A stretch of DNA of 23,678 bases from Fervidifonticultor_A tertius (GCA_031459235.1 JAVKIY010000044.1:1-23678), one strand, 5' to 3'; numbered from the stretch's first letter, positions 15,122 to 22,157 are shown. Translations and numbers: made by a program. Notes: a model not told the origin generated them from the sequence alone.

Positions 15122-16036
15122 ATGCGCGTCACCGTCATCGGCGCCGGTGGGGTCGGCGGGTACTACGGCGGGATGCTGGCCGCCGCCGGTCACGACGTCA
15201 CCTTCGTCGCGCGCGGCGAACACCTGGACGCGTTGCGGCGGCAGGGCGGGCTGCGGCTGCGTACCGTGCACGGCGAGGTGTTCGCGCCCGCCTCCGCGAC
15301 CGACCGGCCGCCGGAGGTGCCGGCCGACCTGGTGCTCTTCACGGTGAAGTCGTACGACACGCGCGCCGCGGCCGACTCGATGCGTCCGGTGGTCGGTCCT
15401 CAGACGCCGATCCTGTCGCTGCAGAACGGCGTGGACAACGAGGAGGTCCTAGCCGAACTCTACGGCCGGGACCGTGTGCTGGGCGGCGTGGTCTACATCC
15501 TGACGACCATCGTGGAGCCGGGGCTGGTCGAGCAGACGGGCGGCCCGCGGACGCTGATCCTGGGCGAGTGGCGGGGAGGCGCCAGCGGGCGCGCCGGCCG
15601 GCTGGCGCAGACGATGCAGGACGCGGGCATCCCGGCGGCGGCGTCGGAAGACGTCGCCCGCGAGAAGTGGGTGAAGTTCGCATACATCTGCGCGCAGGCC
15701 GGCATGACCGCGCTGACGCGTCTTCCCATCGGCGCGATCCGCGCGCACCCGCCCGCCTGGGCGATGTTCCGGCAGATCCTGGAGGAGGTCGTGGCCGTGG
15801 GCCGCGCGCGCGGCGTGCGCCTGGACGACGGGGTTGTCGCGCAGCACCTCGCCCTGGCGCAGCGGGTCGAGCCGCACGTCACCTCGTCGCTGTACTACGA
15901 CCTGACCCACGGGAAGCGGTTGGAGATCGAGGCGCTGCACGGCGCGGTCGTGCGCTACGGCGAGGCAGCCGGTGTGCCCACGCCGGCGTGCCGGGCGGTG
16001 TACGCGGCGCTCGTCCCGCACGCGCGGCTGGGCTGA
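15122..16036 (+). CDS. panE: Ketopantoate reductase family protein (2-dehydropantoate 2-reductase)
   Basis: 304 aa, ATG at 15122 with GAGG (15109-15112) at 9 nt, overlapping the Lon-like stop. Ketopantoate reductase makes pantoate with NADPH in pantothenate/CoA synthesis. The Rossmann motif MRVTVIGAGGVGGYYGGML (1-19) starts the protein. LFTVKSYDT and LQNGVDNEEVL follow, then the catalytic lysine region EKWVKFAYICAQAGMTALTR and the C-terminal LEIEALHGAVVRYGEAAGVPTP, matching the E. coli PanE Lys176 and Glu256 regions. Length is standard. Many paralogues in this family act on other substrates, so panE itself is likely but not certain. Confidence 0.87.
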   Translation: MRVTVIGAGGVGGYYGGMLAAAGHDVTFVARGEHLDALRRQGGLRLRTVHGEVFAPASATDRPPEVPADLVLFTVKSYDTRAAADSMRPVVGPQTPILSLQNGVDNEEVLAELYGRDRVLGGVVYILTTIVEPGLVEQTGGPRTLILGEWRGGASGRAGRLAQTMQDAGIPAAASEDVAREKWVKFAYICAQAGMTALTRLPIGAIRAHPPAWAMFRQILEEVVAVGRARGVRLDDGVVAQHLALAQRVEPHVTSSLYYDLTHGKRLEIEALHGAVVRYGEAAGVPTPACRAVYAALVPHARLG

Positions 16037-16044
16037 TTCAGAGT

Positions 16045-16319
16045 CAGGCCGTGCACCCGCCGTCGACGGACGCCCCCCGGGCGGTACCCGCGCCGCCGGC
16101 TCCGGCCAGGTGTCCCTGCGGCACACGGGGCGGCTGACGTACCGTTGCTCCCTTCCGGGCCTGGCGGGGTTGGTCAGTTCCCGTTGCACAGGACCCGGCC
16201 TTCGTCGCTGCGCGCGCGAGCCAGACCCCACGGAACGCCGCCTTCGGACGGGAGTTCAGCCCCGCTGTAGCGGATTGCGGGTTACAGGGAACCGCTAGCT
16301 CCCCACCTAGCACGGCCAG
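16045..16319 (-). ncRNA. ffs: Signal recognition particle RNA, large (Bacillus) type
   Basis: On the minus strand the 5' end GGCCGTGC (16310-16317) pairs with GCACGGCC at the 3' end (16047-16054). The Alu-domain block GTGCTAGGTGGGGAGCTAGC, then GTAACCCGCAATCCGCT, closely matches B. subtilis scRNA. The S-domain tip GCCAGGCCCGGAAGGGAGC (tetraloop GGAA, about 16146-16164) is the universal Ffh-binding loop, flanked by GGGTCCTGTGCAA and GTGTGCCGCAGGG. About 270 nt matches the large type; small 4.5S-type RNA is about 100 nt. With Ffh it targets membrane and secreted proteins co-translationally. Its 3' end faces the panE stop 8 bp away. Exact ends are estimated from pairing and the promoter. Confidence 0.93.
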
Positions 16320-16323
16320 GGCC

Positions 16324-16332
16324 ATCTTAGCA
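16324..16332 (-). promoter_or_regulatory. Extended -10 promoter of the SRP RNA gene
   Basis: TGC-TAAGAT on the minus strand (hexamer 16324-16329). A start 6-7 nt downstream falls at 16317-16318, exactly where the closing stem of the SRP RNA begins. This is the best-anchored of the four TGC-TAnnnT promoters in the window. Confidence 0.65.
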
Positions 16333-16440
16333 CGGACTGCCCGCGCGGACACCGCCCATCGGGATAAACCGGATCGCCAGCCGTCCACCGGGTACATACC
16401 TGTTCGCCGCGCGTCACGCGCTGGGGCCACCGGGTGACAC

Positions 16441-16458
16441 GGCCCACCGGCGTGGGCC
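16441..16458 (-). terminator. Hairpin downstream of the lipase gene, possible terminator
   Basis: A perfect 7-bp inverted repeat GGCCCAC / GTGGGCC with a 4-nt loop lies 35 nt past the lipase stop codon. No T-run follows. The rest of 16331-16493 holds no gene I can support. Confidence 0.4.
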
Positions 16459-16493
16459 TCCTGGTGTGGGGCGCTCTGCTCCTGGCGGGATGA

Positions 16494-17303
16494 TCATCGC
16501 CGCATCCGCAGCCCGTGCAGGTAGGTCACCAGGCTGTGGTTGCCCGGACGGTCACCCTGGCCGAAGGCGCGGCCGGTCTGGGCGGTGAGCGCGTAGCCGT
16601 GCGGCACGTGGCGGTAGCCGAGGGCCTCTGGCGGCGCCGTGGTGACCACGTCGGCCGTGTTCTGGATGCGCCAGCTCTCGGGCACGCGGCGCGCGTACGC
16701 GTCAACGAAAGCCTGGTCGCCGACGCGCGGGCTGCCGAAGTTGTACATCACGGGCGCGCTGAACGCGGTGTTGGCCGCCACGTCCAGCGCGCAGATTGTC
16801 GCCAGCGCCGCGCCCAGACTGTGGCCGGTGATGACCAGCCGCGTCCCGGCCGGCAGCACGCGCAGGACCGCGCGGAGGTCATCGCGGCACGACCGGTAGA
16901 TCAGGGTGAACCCCTCGTGCGCCCGGCCCGCGCCGGCCACGAGCGGGAAGGGTTTGAGGGCCACGTCGAAGTCGGCCAGCCAGTCCGGCCGCGTGACCGA
17001 CCCACGGAACGCCACCACCGCCTGCGCCCCCGACCGGATGACGAAGCCGAACCACTCCGGCGCGGTCTTCGCCGTCGCCCTGAACTGGTGGACGAGCGCG
17101 TAGCCCGGGGGCGGGTCGAACGCGCCCCCGCGCCGGTACATGGTGTAGGTCAGCTCACAGGCGTCCACCAGAAACTCCGCGAGGGTGAAGTCGATGGCCG
17201 GCGCGGGGGCCGCGGCGGCCAGTCGGTCCAGGGCCCCGCCGAGGCCGGCGGCGGTCCCGGCCGCTGCGAGCGCGAGGAAGCGACGACGGGTCAGGGCCTC
17301 CAT
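16494..17303 (-). CDS. Tat-exported class 3 (fungal-type) lipase
   Basis: 269 aa, ATG at 17303 with GGAG 4-5 nt upstream. The N-terminal LTRRRFLALAAAGTAAG (4-20) is a twin-arginine signal, with possible cleavage near AAAAPAPA (about 30-36), so the enzyme is exported folded. The Lipase_3 (PF01764) core follows: VVAFRGSVTRPDWLADFDV (oxyanion strand and lid region), nucleophile S162 in ITGHSLGAALA, YNFGSPRVGDQAFVDAY, D218 in QNTADVVTT and H256 in NHSLVTYL, which completes the Ser-Asp-His triad. It would cut ester bonds of lipids outside the cell. An upstream in-frame start would add 22 residues ahead of the signal and is rejected. It is divergent from the acyl-CoA ligase gene, so released fatty acids could feed that enzyme. 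Confidence 0.9.
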   Translation of the reverse strand: MEALTRRRFLALAAAGTAAGLGGALDRLAAAAPAPAIDFTLAEFLVDACELTYTMYRRGGAFDPPPGYALVHQFRATAKTAPEWFGFVIRSGAQAVVAFRGSVTRPDWLADFDVALKPFPLVAGAGRAHEGFTLIYRSCRDDLRAVLRVLPAGTRLVITGHSLGAALATICALDVAANTAFSAPVMYNFGSPRVGDQAFVDAYARRVPESWRIQNTADVVTTAPPEALGYRHVPHGYALTAQTGRAFGQGDRPGNHSLVTYLHGLRMRR

Positions 17304-17425
17304 GGCGCTCCGTATTCGCGGCCCAGCCTGTGGTTCCCCGCCGTGGCGGCGACACACCGCAGGACTCACCGGAAGGCGCGCAGAACGGCTCGATGCCGTC
17401 CAGATGGCCAGGGGGAGAGCCTAGC

Positions 17426-19147
17426 GTGACGACGCTGACGCCGGGAGACCGGCCCTGGTTCGCGTTCTACGAGCCGGGTGTGCCGCGGACCGTCGAGTTC
17501 CCCACGCATCCCATCTATGGCTTCCTCGATGAGAGCGCCCGGCGCTACCCCGGGCACGCCGCGCTCGTCCAGGTCGGGCCGAACTTCGACCGTCGCATCA
17601 CGTACCGCGAGCTGGACGAGCTGACCGACCGGTTCGCCGGCGCCCTCGTCGAACGCGGAATCCGCCCCGGTGACCGGGTCGCGATCATGCTGCCCAACTC
17701 CCCGCAGTACGTCGTCGCCGCCTACGGCGTCTGGAAGGCCGGCGGCGTCGTGGTCCAGATCAACCCGCTCTACAAGGGCCGGGACCTGGCGTTCAACCTG
17801 AAGGACTCGGGCGCCCGCGTCGCGATCGGCATCTCGCGGCTGTACCGAGAGCTGCGCGAGGTGCGGCCGCACACCGACCTCGAGACCGTGGTCCTGACCA
17901 ACGTCCACGACTTCTTCCCGATGAAGTGGCGGCTGCTCTACGGGCTGGCGCGCGCGAAGAGGGAAGGCGACGTCACGCCGCATGAGCCCGGCGTCGTCCC
18001 GTTCCGGGCGATGCTGCGCGGGCCGCGTCTGGAACGGCGTGGCGTGGCCAGTCAGGACGACCCCGCGGTGCTGCAGTACACCGGCGGCACGACCGGCATC
18101 CCCAAGGCGGCTACGCTCTCACACCGCAACCTGGTGTGCAACTGCGTGCAGGCGCGGTCGTGGCTCACGGACCTCAAGGAGGGCGGCGAGCGCATCCTCT
18201 CCGTGGTGCCGTTCTTCCATGTGTTCGGGCTGACGATCTGCGTGAACCTGTCGGTGGCGATCGCCGCCACCAACATTGTGCTCCTGATGCGCCTCTTCGA
18301 CGTGAAGACCGTGGTGGAGGCCGTGCCGAAGTACCGGCCGACGGTCTTCCCCGGCGTGCCGGCGATGTACCTGGCGATCAATCAGCTCCGCGAGGTGGAG
18401 CGCTACGATCTGAAGTCGATCCGCGCGTGCGTTTCCGGGTCGGCGCCGTTACCCGTGGAGGTCCAGCGACGGTTCGAGGAGCTGACCGGCGGCAGGATCA
18501 CAGAGGGGTTCGGCCTCTCCGAAGCTTCGCCACTCACTCACGCCAACCCGATCTACGGCCGGCAGAAGAGCGGCTCGATCGGCATTCCCGTGCCCTCGAC
18601 CGACGCGAAGATCGTGGACCTGGAGACCGGGGCGAAGACGCTGGGGCCCAACGAGGTGGGCGAGCTGGCAATCCGCGGGCCCCAGGTCATGCAGGGCTAC
18701 TGGAACAACCCTGACGAGTCCGCGAGGACCATCCGCGACGGCTGGCTATACACCGGCGACATCGCACGCATGGACGTGGACGGGTTCTTCTTCATCGAGG
18801 ACCGCAAGAAGGACATGGTGAACATCGGCGGGTTCAAGGTCTTCCCGCGCGAGATCGAGGAGATCCTCTACGAGCACCCCGGGGTCAAGGAGGCGGCCGT
18901 GGCCGGCGTCCACCACCGGATCCGCGGCGAGCTGCTGGTGGCGCACGTCGTGCCGCGCGACGGTGCCGATGCGCGCGCGCTCACGCGCGAGCTGCGCGAG
19001 TACTGCGCGCAGCGGCTGGCGTCCTACAAGGTGCCGCGGCGGTTCGAGATCGTCGCGGAGATCCCCAAGACGATCCTTGGGAAGGCGCTGCGCCGGGACA
19101 TCCGCGAGCGCGAGGAGCGACGCGCCGACGCCCCGGAGGAAGACTAG
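17426..19147 (+). CDS. fadD: Long-chain fatty acid-CoA ligase (AMP-forming)
   Basis: 573 aa from GTG 17426, preceded by GGGGGAG (17411-17417) at 8 nt. The enzyme activates fatty acids through an acyl-AMP to acyl-CoA. Motifs: the ATP/AMP loop LQYTGGTTGIPKAATLSH (216-233), FFHVFGLT, the substrate-site GFGLSEASPLTH (361-372), WLYTGDIARMDVDGFFFIEDRKKDMVNIGGFKVFPREIE (440-478, core and hinge) and catalytic K553 in PKTILGKALRRDIR. Length fits FadD-type ligases of 550-570 aa. A neighbour effect is plausible, since the divergent gene is an exported lipase. Long- versus medium-chain or aryl preference cannot be settled by eye. It converges on lepB. Confidence 0.9.
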   Translation: MTTLTPGDRPWFAFYEPGVPRTVEFPTHPIYGFLDESARRYPGHAALVQVGPNFDRRITYRELDELTDRFAGALVERGIRPGDRVAIMLPNSPQYVVAAYGVWKAGGVVVQINPLYKGRDLAFNLKDSGARVAIGISRLYRELREVRPHTDLETVVLTNVHDFFPMKWRLLYGLARAKREGDVTPHEPGVVPFRAMLRGPRLERRGVASQDDPAVLQYTGGTTGIPKAATLSHRNLVCNCVQARSWLTDLKEGGERILSVVPFFHVFGLTICVNLSVAIAATNIVLLMRLFDVKTVVEAVPKYRPTVFPGVPAMYLAINQLREVERYDLKSIRACVSGSAPLPVEVQRRFEELTGGRITEGFGLSEASPLTHANPIYGRQKSGSIGIPVPSTDAKIVDLETGAKTLGPNEVGELAIRGPQVMQGYWNNPDESARTIRDGWLYTGDIARMDVDGFFFIEDRKKDMVNIGGFKVFPREIEEILYEHPGVKEAAVAGVHHRIRGELLVAHVVPRDGADARALTRELREYCAQRLASYKVPRRFEIVAEIPKTILGKALRRDIREREERRADAPEED

Positions 19148-19182
19148 CGGCCCACGGCGGCCGGGTGGGCGTCCCGCGCTAG
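19144..19182. terminator. Structured bidirectional terminator between fadD and lepB
   Basis: Nested inverted repeats occupy the 31-bp convergent gap and both stop codons. The outer stem is CTAGCG (19144-19149) / CGCTAG (19177-19182) and the inner stem is GCCCAC (19150-19155) / GTGGGC (19165-19170). Both genes end in TAG, and each TAG is part of the outer stem. No T-run is present on either side. Confidence 0.45.
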
Positions 19183-19727
19183 TTCAGCCGCAGGATCCGC
19201 ATCCGCGCGGGCGGCCAGTAGATCAGCATCGCCCGGCCGACGATCAGGTCGCGCCTGACGAACCCGAACGCCCGGCTGTCCTCGCTGTTGTTGCGGTTGT
19301 CCCCCAGCACGAAGTACGAGCCCTCGGGCACGACCTCCGGCCCGTAGTCGCCGGTCGGCGTGCCGTTGACATAGATCTCTTCGATCGGCGTGCCGTTCAC
19401 ACGCAGCCGCCCATCCCGGATCTCGACCCGGTCGCCGGGGACGGCCACCAGCCGCTTGATGTAGTTGCGGCCCGGGTCGCGCGGGTAGCGCAGCACCACG
19501 ATGTCGCCCCGTTGCGGCTCCCCCAGGCGGTAGAGGAACTTGTTCACCAGGACCCGGTCGTGCGGCAGCAGGGTGGGCTCCATCGAGTACTGGTCCACCA
19601 TGTAGGCCTGCGCCACCGACACCATGACGAGCTGGGCGAGCAGGAACGCGATGACGAGCGTCTTCGCGAAGTCCAGGACGCCGCGGCCCAGGCGTCCCCA
19701 GTCGGTCAGGCTCGACCACTGTCGCAT
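19179..19727 (-). CDS. lepB: Signal peptidase I
   Basis: 182 aa, ATG at 19727 with GAGG 8 nt upstream. A longer frame starting MGSNPTPSA is read from the tRNA-Ser gene and is rejected. One N-terminal membrane helix (about 20-42, FAKTLVIAFLLAQLVMVSVAQAY) anchors the protein with its catalytic domain outside. Box B is YSMEPTLLPHDRVLVNKF with nucleophile S48. Box D is NYIKRLVAVPGDRVEI with general base K91. Box E is GDNRNNSEDSR (142-152). This is the short, single-helix form usual in Gram-positive bacteria. It removes signal peptides from exported proteins. It lies 23 bp downstream of the tRNA-Ser CCA end and may be co-transcribed with it. Confidence 0.95.
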   Translation of the reverse strand: MRQWSSLTDWGRLGRGVLDFAKTLVIAFLLAQLVMVSVAQAYMVDQYSMEPTLLPHDRVLVNKFLYRLGEPQRGDIVVLRYPRDPGRNYIKRLVAVPGDRVEIRDGRLRVNGTPIEEIYVNGTPTGDYGPEVVPEGSYFVLGDNRNNSEDSRAFGFVRRDLIVGRAMLIYWPPARMRILRLN

Positions 19728-19750
19728 CGTCCGTGCCTCACCCCGTTCGG

Positions 19751-19845
19751 TGGCGGAGGGGGTGGGATTTGAACCCACGAGGCCGGGTTGTGCCCAGCCT
19801 ACACGCTCTCCAGGCGTGCCGATTCAACCGCTCTCGCACCCCTCC
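19751..19845 (-). tRNA. tRNA-Ser (anticodon GGA)
   Basis: On the minus strand the acceptor GGAGGGG (19839-19845) pairs with CCCCTCC (19755-19761), followed by discriminator G and an encoded CCA (19751-19753). The anticodon arm is CACGC-CTGGAGA-GCGTG, giving anticodon GGA, which reads UCC/UCU. A long variable arm and the T arm GTGGG-TTCAAAT-CCCAC are present. The length of about 95 nt is right for the class II tRNA-Ser. Confidence 0.96.
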
Positions 19846-19862
19846 GCGGCACTCACCCCTTC

Positions 19863-19868
19863 AGTATA
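19863..19868 (-). promoter_or_regulatory. -10 element upstream of tRNA-Ser
   Basis: TATACT on the minus strand, 17 nt before the mature tRNA 5' end, in the 55-bp space after the response regulator gene. The -35 is weak (TACGCA at 17 bp spacing). It may drive both the tRNA and lepB. Confidence 0.5.
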
Positions 19869-19900
19869 CCCGCTTCGCGCGCGGCTGCGTACCTCGCCGG

Positions 19901-20575
19901 TCAGGCGTCCCCGACGAATCGGTATCCGAACCCGCGCGCCGTCACGATAATCTCGGGGTCGCCGGGGTCGCGCTCGATCTTGCTCCGCAGCATGTGGATG
20001 TACTTCTTCACGTCCTCGGCGGCGGCCGCCTCGCGGCCGGGCCACACCACCCCCAGGATCTCGTCCGTGGAGAACACCTTGCCGGGCCGCGAGGCCAGCA
20101 GGCGCAGCAGATCGAACTCCTTGGGCGAGAGCTGGACCGGTCGGCCTCGGACCGTGACCTGCTTGCGGTCGTTGTCGATGGTGACCCCGCCGGCGCTGAG
20201 CACCGCCGGCGGGGCGGCCTGGTAGCGGCGGCTCACCGCGGCGATCCGGGCGTCCAGCTCCCGCAGATCGAACGGCTTAGTGATGTAGTCGTCGGCGCCG
20301 GCTTCCAGTCCCTGGACCTTTTCCCCAGGCGTATCGCGGACGGTCACCATGATCACGGGCACCTGGCTGAACGTCCGCAGCGTCTGGAGCACGCCCCAGC
20401 CGTCCAGGCCCGGCAGGTTCACGTCCAGGAGGACCAGGTCGGCGCCGCCCTCGCTCGCGGCCTCCAGGCCTCGCCTGCCGTCCTCCGCCGCGGTCACCTG
20501 ATGGCCCCGCGCCGTCAGGTACCGAACCAGGAGGTCCCGTGACCGGGCGTCGTCTTCGACCACCAGGATCTTCAT
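19901..20575 (-). CDS. OmpR/PhoB-family response regulator
   Basis: 224 aa. The receiver domain (1-118) has the acidic pair D8/D9, phospho-acceptor D51 in LVLLDVNLPG, T78 and K100 in DDYITKPFD. The winged-helix DNA-binding domain (about 128-222) includes LSPKEFDLLRLLASRPGKVFSTDEIL and VKKYIHMLRSKIERDPGDPEIIVTARGFGYRF. Phosphorylated by the neighbouring kinase, it should bind DNA as a dimer and control transcription. The ATG at 20575 overlaps the kinase stop as ATGA, although here the regulator comes first in coordinates and the kinase is transcribed first. The target genes cannot be read from the window; the anchored Pro/Ala-rich and VanW genes upstream are candidates by position only. Confidence 0.94.
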   Translation of the reverse strand: MKILVVEDDARSRDLLVRYLTARGHQVTAAEDGRRGLEAASEGGADLVLLDVNLPGLDGWGVLQTLRTFSQVPVIMVTVRDTPGEKVQGLEAGADDYITKPFDLRELDARIAAVSRRYQAAPPAVLSAGGVTIDNDRKQVTVRGRPVQLSPKEFDLLRLLASRPGKVFSTDEILGVVWPGREAAAAEDVKKYIHMLRSKIERDPGDPEIIVTARGFGYRFVGDA

Positions 20576-22014
20576 GGGCGGGTCCCCGCCGGCAGCGTGA
20601 AGTGGAAGGTCGTGCCGCCCCCGTCCGCGGGCTCGAACCAGATGCGGCCGCCCTGCTGCTCGACGTAGCGCTTCGCCACGGCCAGCCCGAGCCCGATGCC
20701 GTCCACCTCGCGGCGGGACGGGTCGCCCGCTCGCCGGAAGGGCTCGAAGACGTCGTGCTCGTGGCCCGGCGGGATACCCTGGCCCGTGTCCGTCACCGAG
20801 AAGAGGACGTGGGCGTTCTGCGCGCTCGTGGTCAGCGTGATCTCCCCCTGGGTGGTGTACTTGATCGCGTTGTGCAGCAGGTTGATCAGGATCTGACGCA
20901 GCATGGTCTCGTCCGCGCGCACCACCAGGTTGTCCGCCGCCCGGGTCTCGATCGGCAGCCCCTTGGACCGGGCCAGGTGGGCGACGTTCTTGCGCGCCTG
21001 CTCGATGACCGCCGCGGCGTCCACGTCGGCGATGCGCGGCTCGAGCGCGCCGGCCTCCAGCGCCGAGTACCGGAGGATGCCCTCGATGAGGTGGTGCAGG
21101 TGGTCGCCGGCGGCCAGGATCGCCTCCACGTCCCGCCGCTGCGCCTCGGCGAGCGGCCCGTCGATCCCTTCGAGCAGGAGCTGCGCGTACGCCCGGATCG
21201 CGTGCAGCGGGGTCTTGAGCTCGTGGCTCATGGCCGCGGAGAACTCGTCCTTGATCCGGTTGGCCCTCTGCAGTGCTTCGTTGACGCGGGCGAGCTCGGC
21301 GTCCCGCGCCTGAATCGCGTCGGCCATGGCGTTGAACTCGTCCGCGAGCCGGCGCAGCTCGTCGGTGGTCCGCATGGTCACGCGCGCCGAGTAGTCGCCC
21401 CGGCGCAGGTCCCGGATGCCGCGGATCATCCGGTAGACCGGGTCCACGATGGCCCGCTGGAGCACGAACGCGGCCCCGATGCCCGCGGCGGCCATCAGCA
21501 GGCTGGCCAGCGCGATCCGCGGCCGTTCCGCCCGGATGGCAGCGTCTACCTCGGTCAACGGGAACCCGACGCGGACGTAGGTCTGCCGCTCGAGGGTGTA
21601 CTCCGGGATCGCGCGGAATAGATCCAGGTACCCCGCACCGGCGGGGGTGACGCGCCGTACCATCACGAAGGGCTGGGTCAGCCGCCCCTCCGTGGGGGTC
21701 GCCAGCCAGTCCTGCCCGTCGGTGAACCGCACCCGGCCGTCCTTGATGATCTGGGCGTAGAGCACGGTGCCGGCCACGAGCCGCCGAGTCAGCCGGCTGC
21801 TCTGCGGCGTCTCCGTCTGTCCCTCGGGCGTGGCGAGGAAGCGCGAGGACTCCCGCGCCAGTTCCTCGGCGACCACCTTGGCTCGGATCTGGACCTGCCC
21901 GGTCAGCGCCTCGCGCAGCCGGTACAGCGCCAGGGTGCCGAAGGTCGCGGCGAACAGCAAGGCCAGCCCGACGAAGGCCAGGATGAACTTCCGGCGTAAC
22001 GTGAACCGGATCAC
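20572..22014 (-). CDS. Membrane sensor histidine kinase
   Basis: 480 aa from GTG 22014 (IRFTLRRKF). Upstream codons in the same frame lie in the promoter/terminator region and are rejected. Two membrane helices (about 10-30 and 167-187) flank an extracytoplasmic sensor of about 135 residues. HAMP (about 186-240) follows, then HisKA with phospho-acceptor H264 in AAMSHELKTPLHAIRAYAQ, and HATPase_c with N-box LINLLHNAIKY (376-386), G1 TDTGQGIP and G2 GIGLGLAVAKRY (439-450). The sensor domain is not one I recognise. A -10-like TATACT ends 6 nt before the GTG, so the mRNA may be leaderless. It is coupled to the response regulator by an ATGA overlap. Confidence 0.93.
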   Translation of the reverse strand: MIRFTLRRKFILAFVGLALLFAATFGTLALYRLREALTGQVQIRAKVVAEELARESSRFLATPEGQTETPQSSRLTRRLVAGTVLYAQIIKDGRVRFTDGQDWLATPTEGRLTQPFVMVRRVTPAGAGYLDLFRAIPEYTLERQTYVRVGFPLTEVDAAIRAERPRIALASLLMAAAGIGAAFVLQRAIVDPVYRMIRGIRDLRRGDYSARVTMRTTDELRRLADEFNAMADAIQARDAELARVNEALQRANRIKDEFSAAMSHELKTPLHAIRAYAQLLLEGIDGPLAEAQRRDVEAILAAGDHLHHLIEGILRYSALEAGALEPRIADVDAAAVIEQARKNVAHLARSKGLPIETRAADNLVVRADETMLRQILINLLHNAIKYTTQGEITLTTSAQNAHVLFSVTDTGQGIPPGHEHDVFEPFRRAGDPSRREVDGIGLGLAVAKRYVEQQGGRIWFEPADGGGTTFHFTLPAGTRP

Positions 22015-22020
22015 GCCCTC

Positions 22021-22026
22021 AGTATA
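22021..22026 (-). promoter_or_regulatory. -10 element of the two-component operon, implying a leaderless mRNA
   Basis: TATACT on the minus strand, 6 nt before the GTG at 22014. A start 7 nt downstream of the hexamer falls on the GTG itself. There is no usable Shine-Dalgarno: the GAGG touches the start codon too closely. Confidence 0.5.
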
Positions 22027-22060
22027 GTACGCGGCCCGGCCGCGCCCGAGAGGGCGATCG

Positions 22061-22096
22061 GAAAAGAAAGGAGGCGCGTTGTCGGAACGCGCCTCC
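22061..22096 (-). terminator. Rho-independent terminator
   Basis: On the minus strand a perfect 11-bp stem GGAGGCGCGTT / AACGCGCCTCC with a 5-nt loop (22070-22096) is followed by TTTCTTTTC (22061-22069). It is a textbook intrinsic terminator for the anchored Pro/Ala-rich protein gene, and it insulates the two-component operon downstream. Confidence 0.88.
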
Positions 22097-22110
22097 CGCC
22101 AACCACGCGG

Positions 22111-22131
22111 CCGATCGCTCAGCGCGATCGG
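22111..22131. repeat. Inverted repeat CCGATCGC / GCGATCGG
   Basis: An 8-bp perfect inverted repeat with a 5-nt spacer lies between the Pro/Ala-rich gene stop (22158) and its terminator. The right arm GCGATCGG recurs at 22054-22061 beside the T-run. It could be a second hairpin, a protein-binding site, or part of an alternative fold with the terminator. Confidence 0.5.
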
Positions 22132-22157
22132 AGCCGGAGAGCCGCGCGGCTGAGCCC

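Noticed and set aside
11315..16036. Single plus-strand open frame of 1573 codons ending in the panE-like protein
   Set aside because: Only its last 304 codons, from 15122, are a real gene. The earlier part is out-of-frame shadow of the DCC, kinase and Lon-like genes.
16104..16200. Small (4.5S-type) SRP RNA of about 97 nt
   Set aside because: The core could be called alone, but the Alu-domain block, the closing stem and the promoter position all support the full large RNA of about 270 nt.
16434..16496. Short plus-strand peptide with hydrophobic end (GVGLLVWGALLLAG)
   Set aside because: It is only about 20 codons, has no start context, and overlaps a hairpin and the lipase stop; not supported as a gene.
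19725..19778. N-terminal extension of signal peptidase I starting MGSNPTPSA, and a plus-strand peptide with VGFEPTRPG-like sequence
   Set aside because: These are the familiar false peptides obtained by translating a tRNA 3' end; the tRNA-Ser gene occupies 19751-19845.
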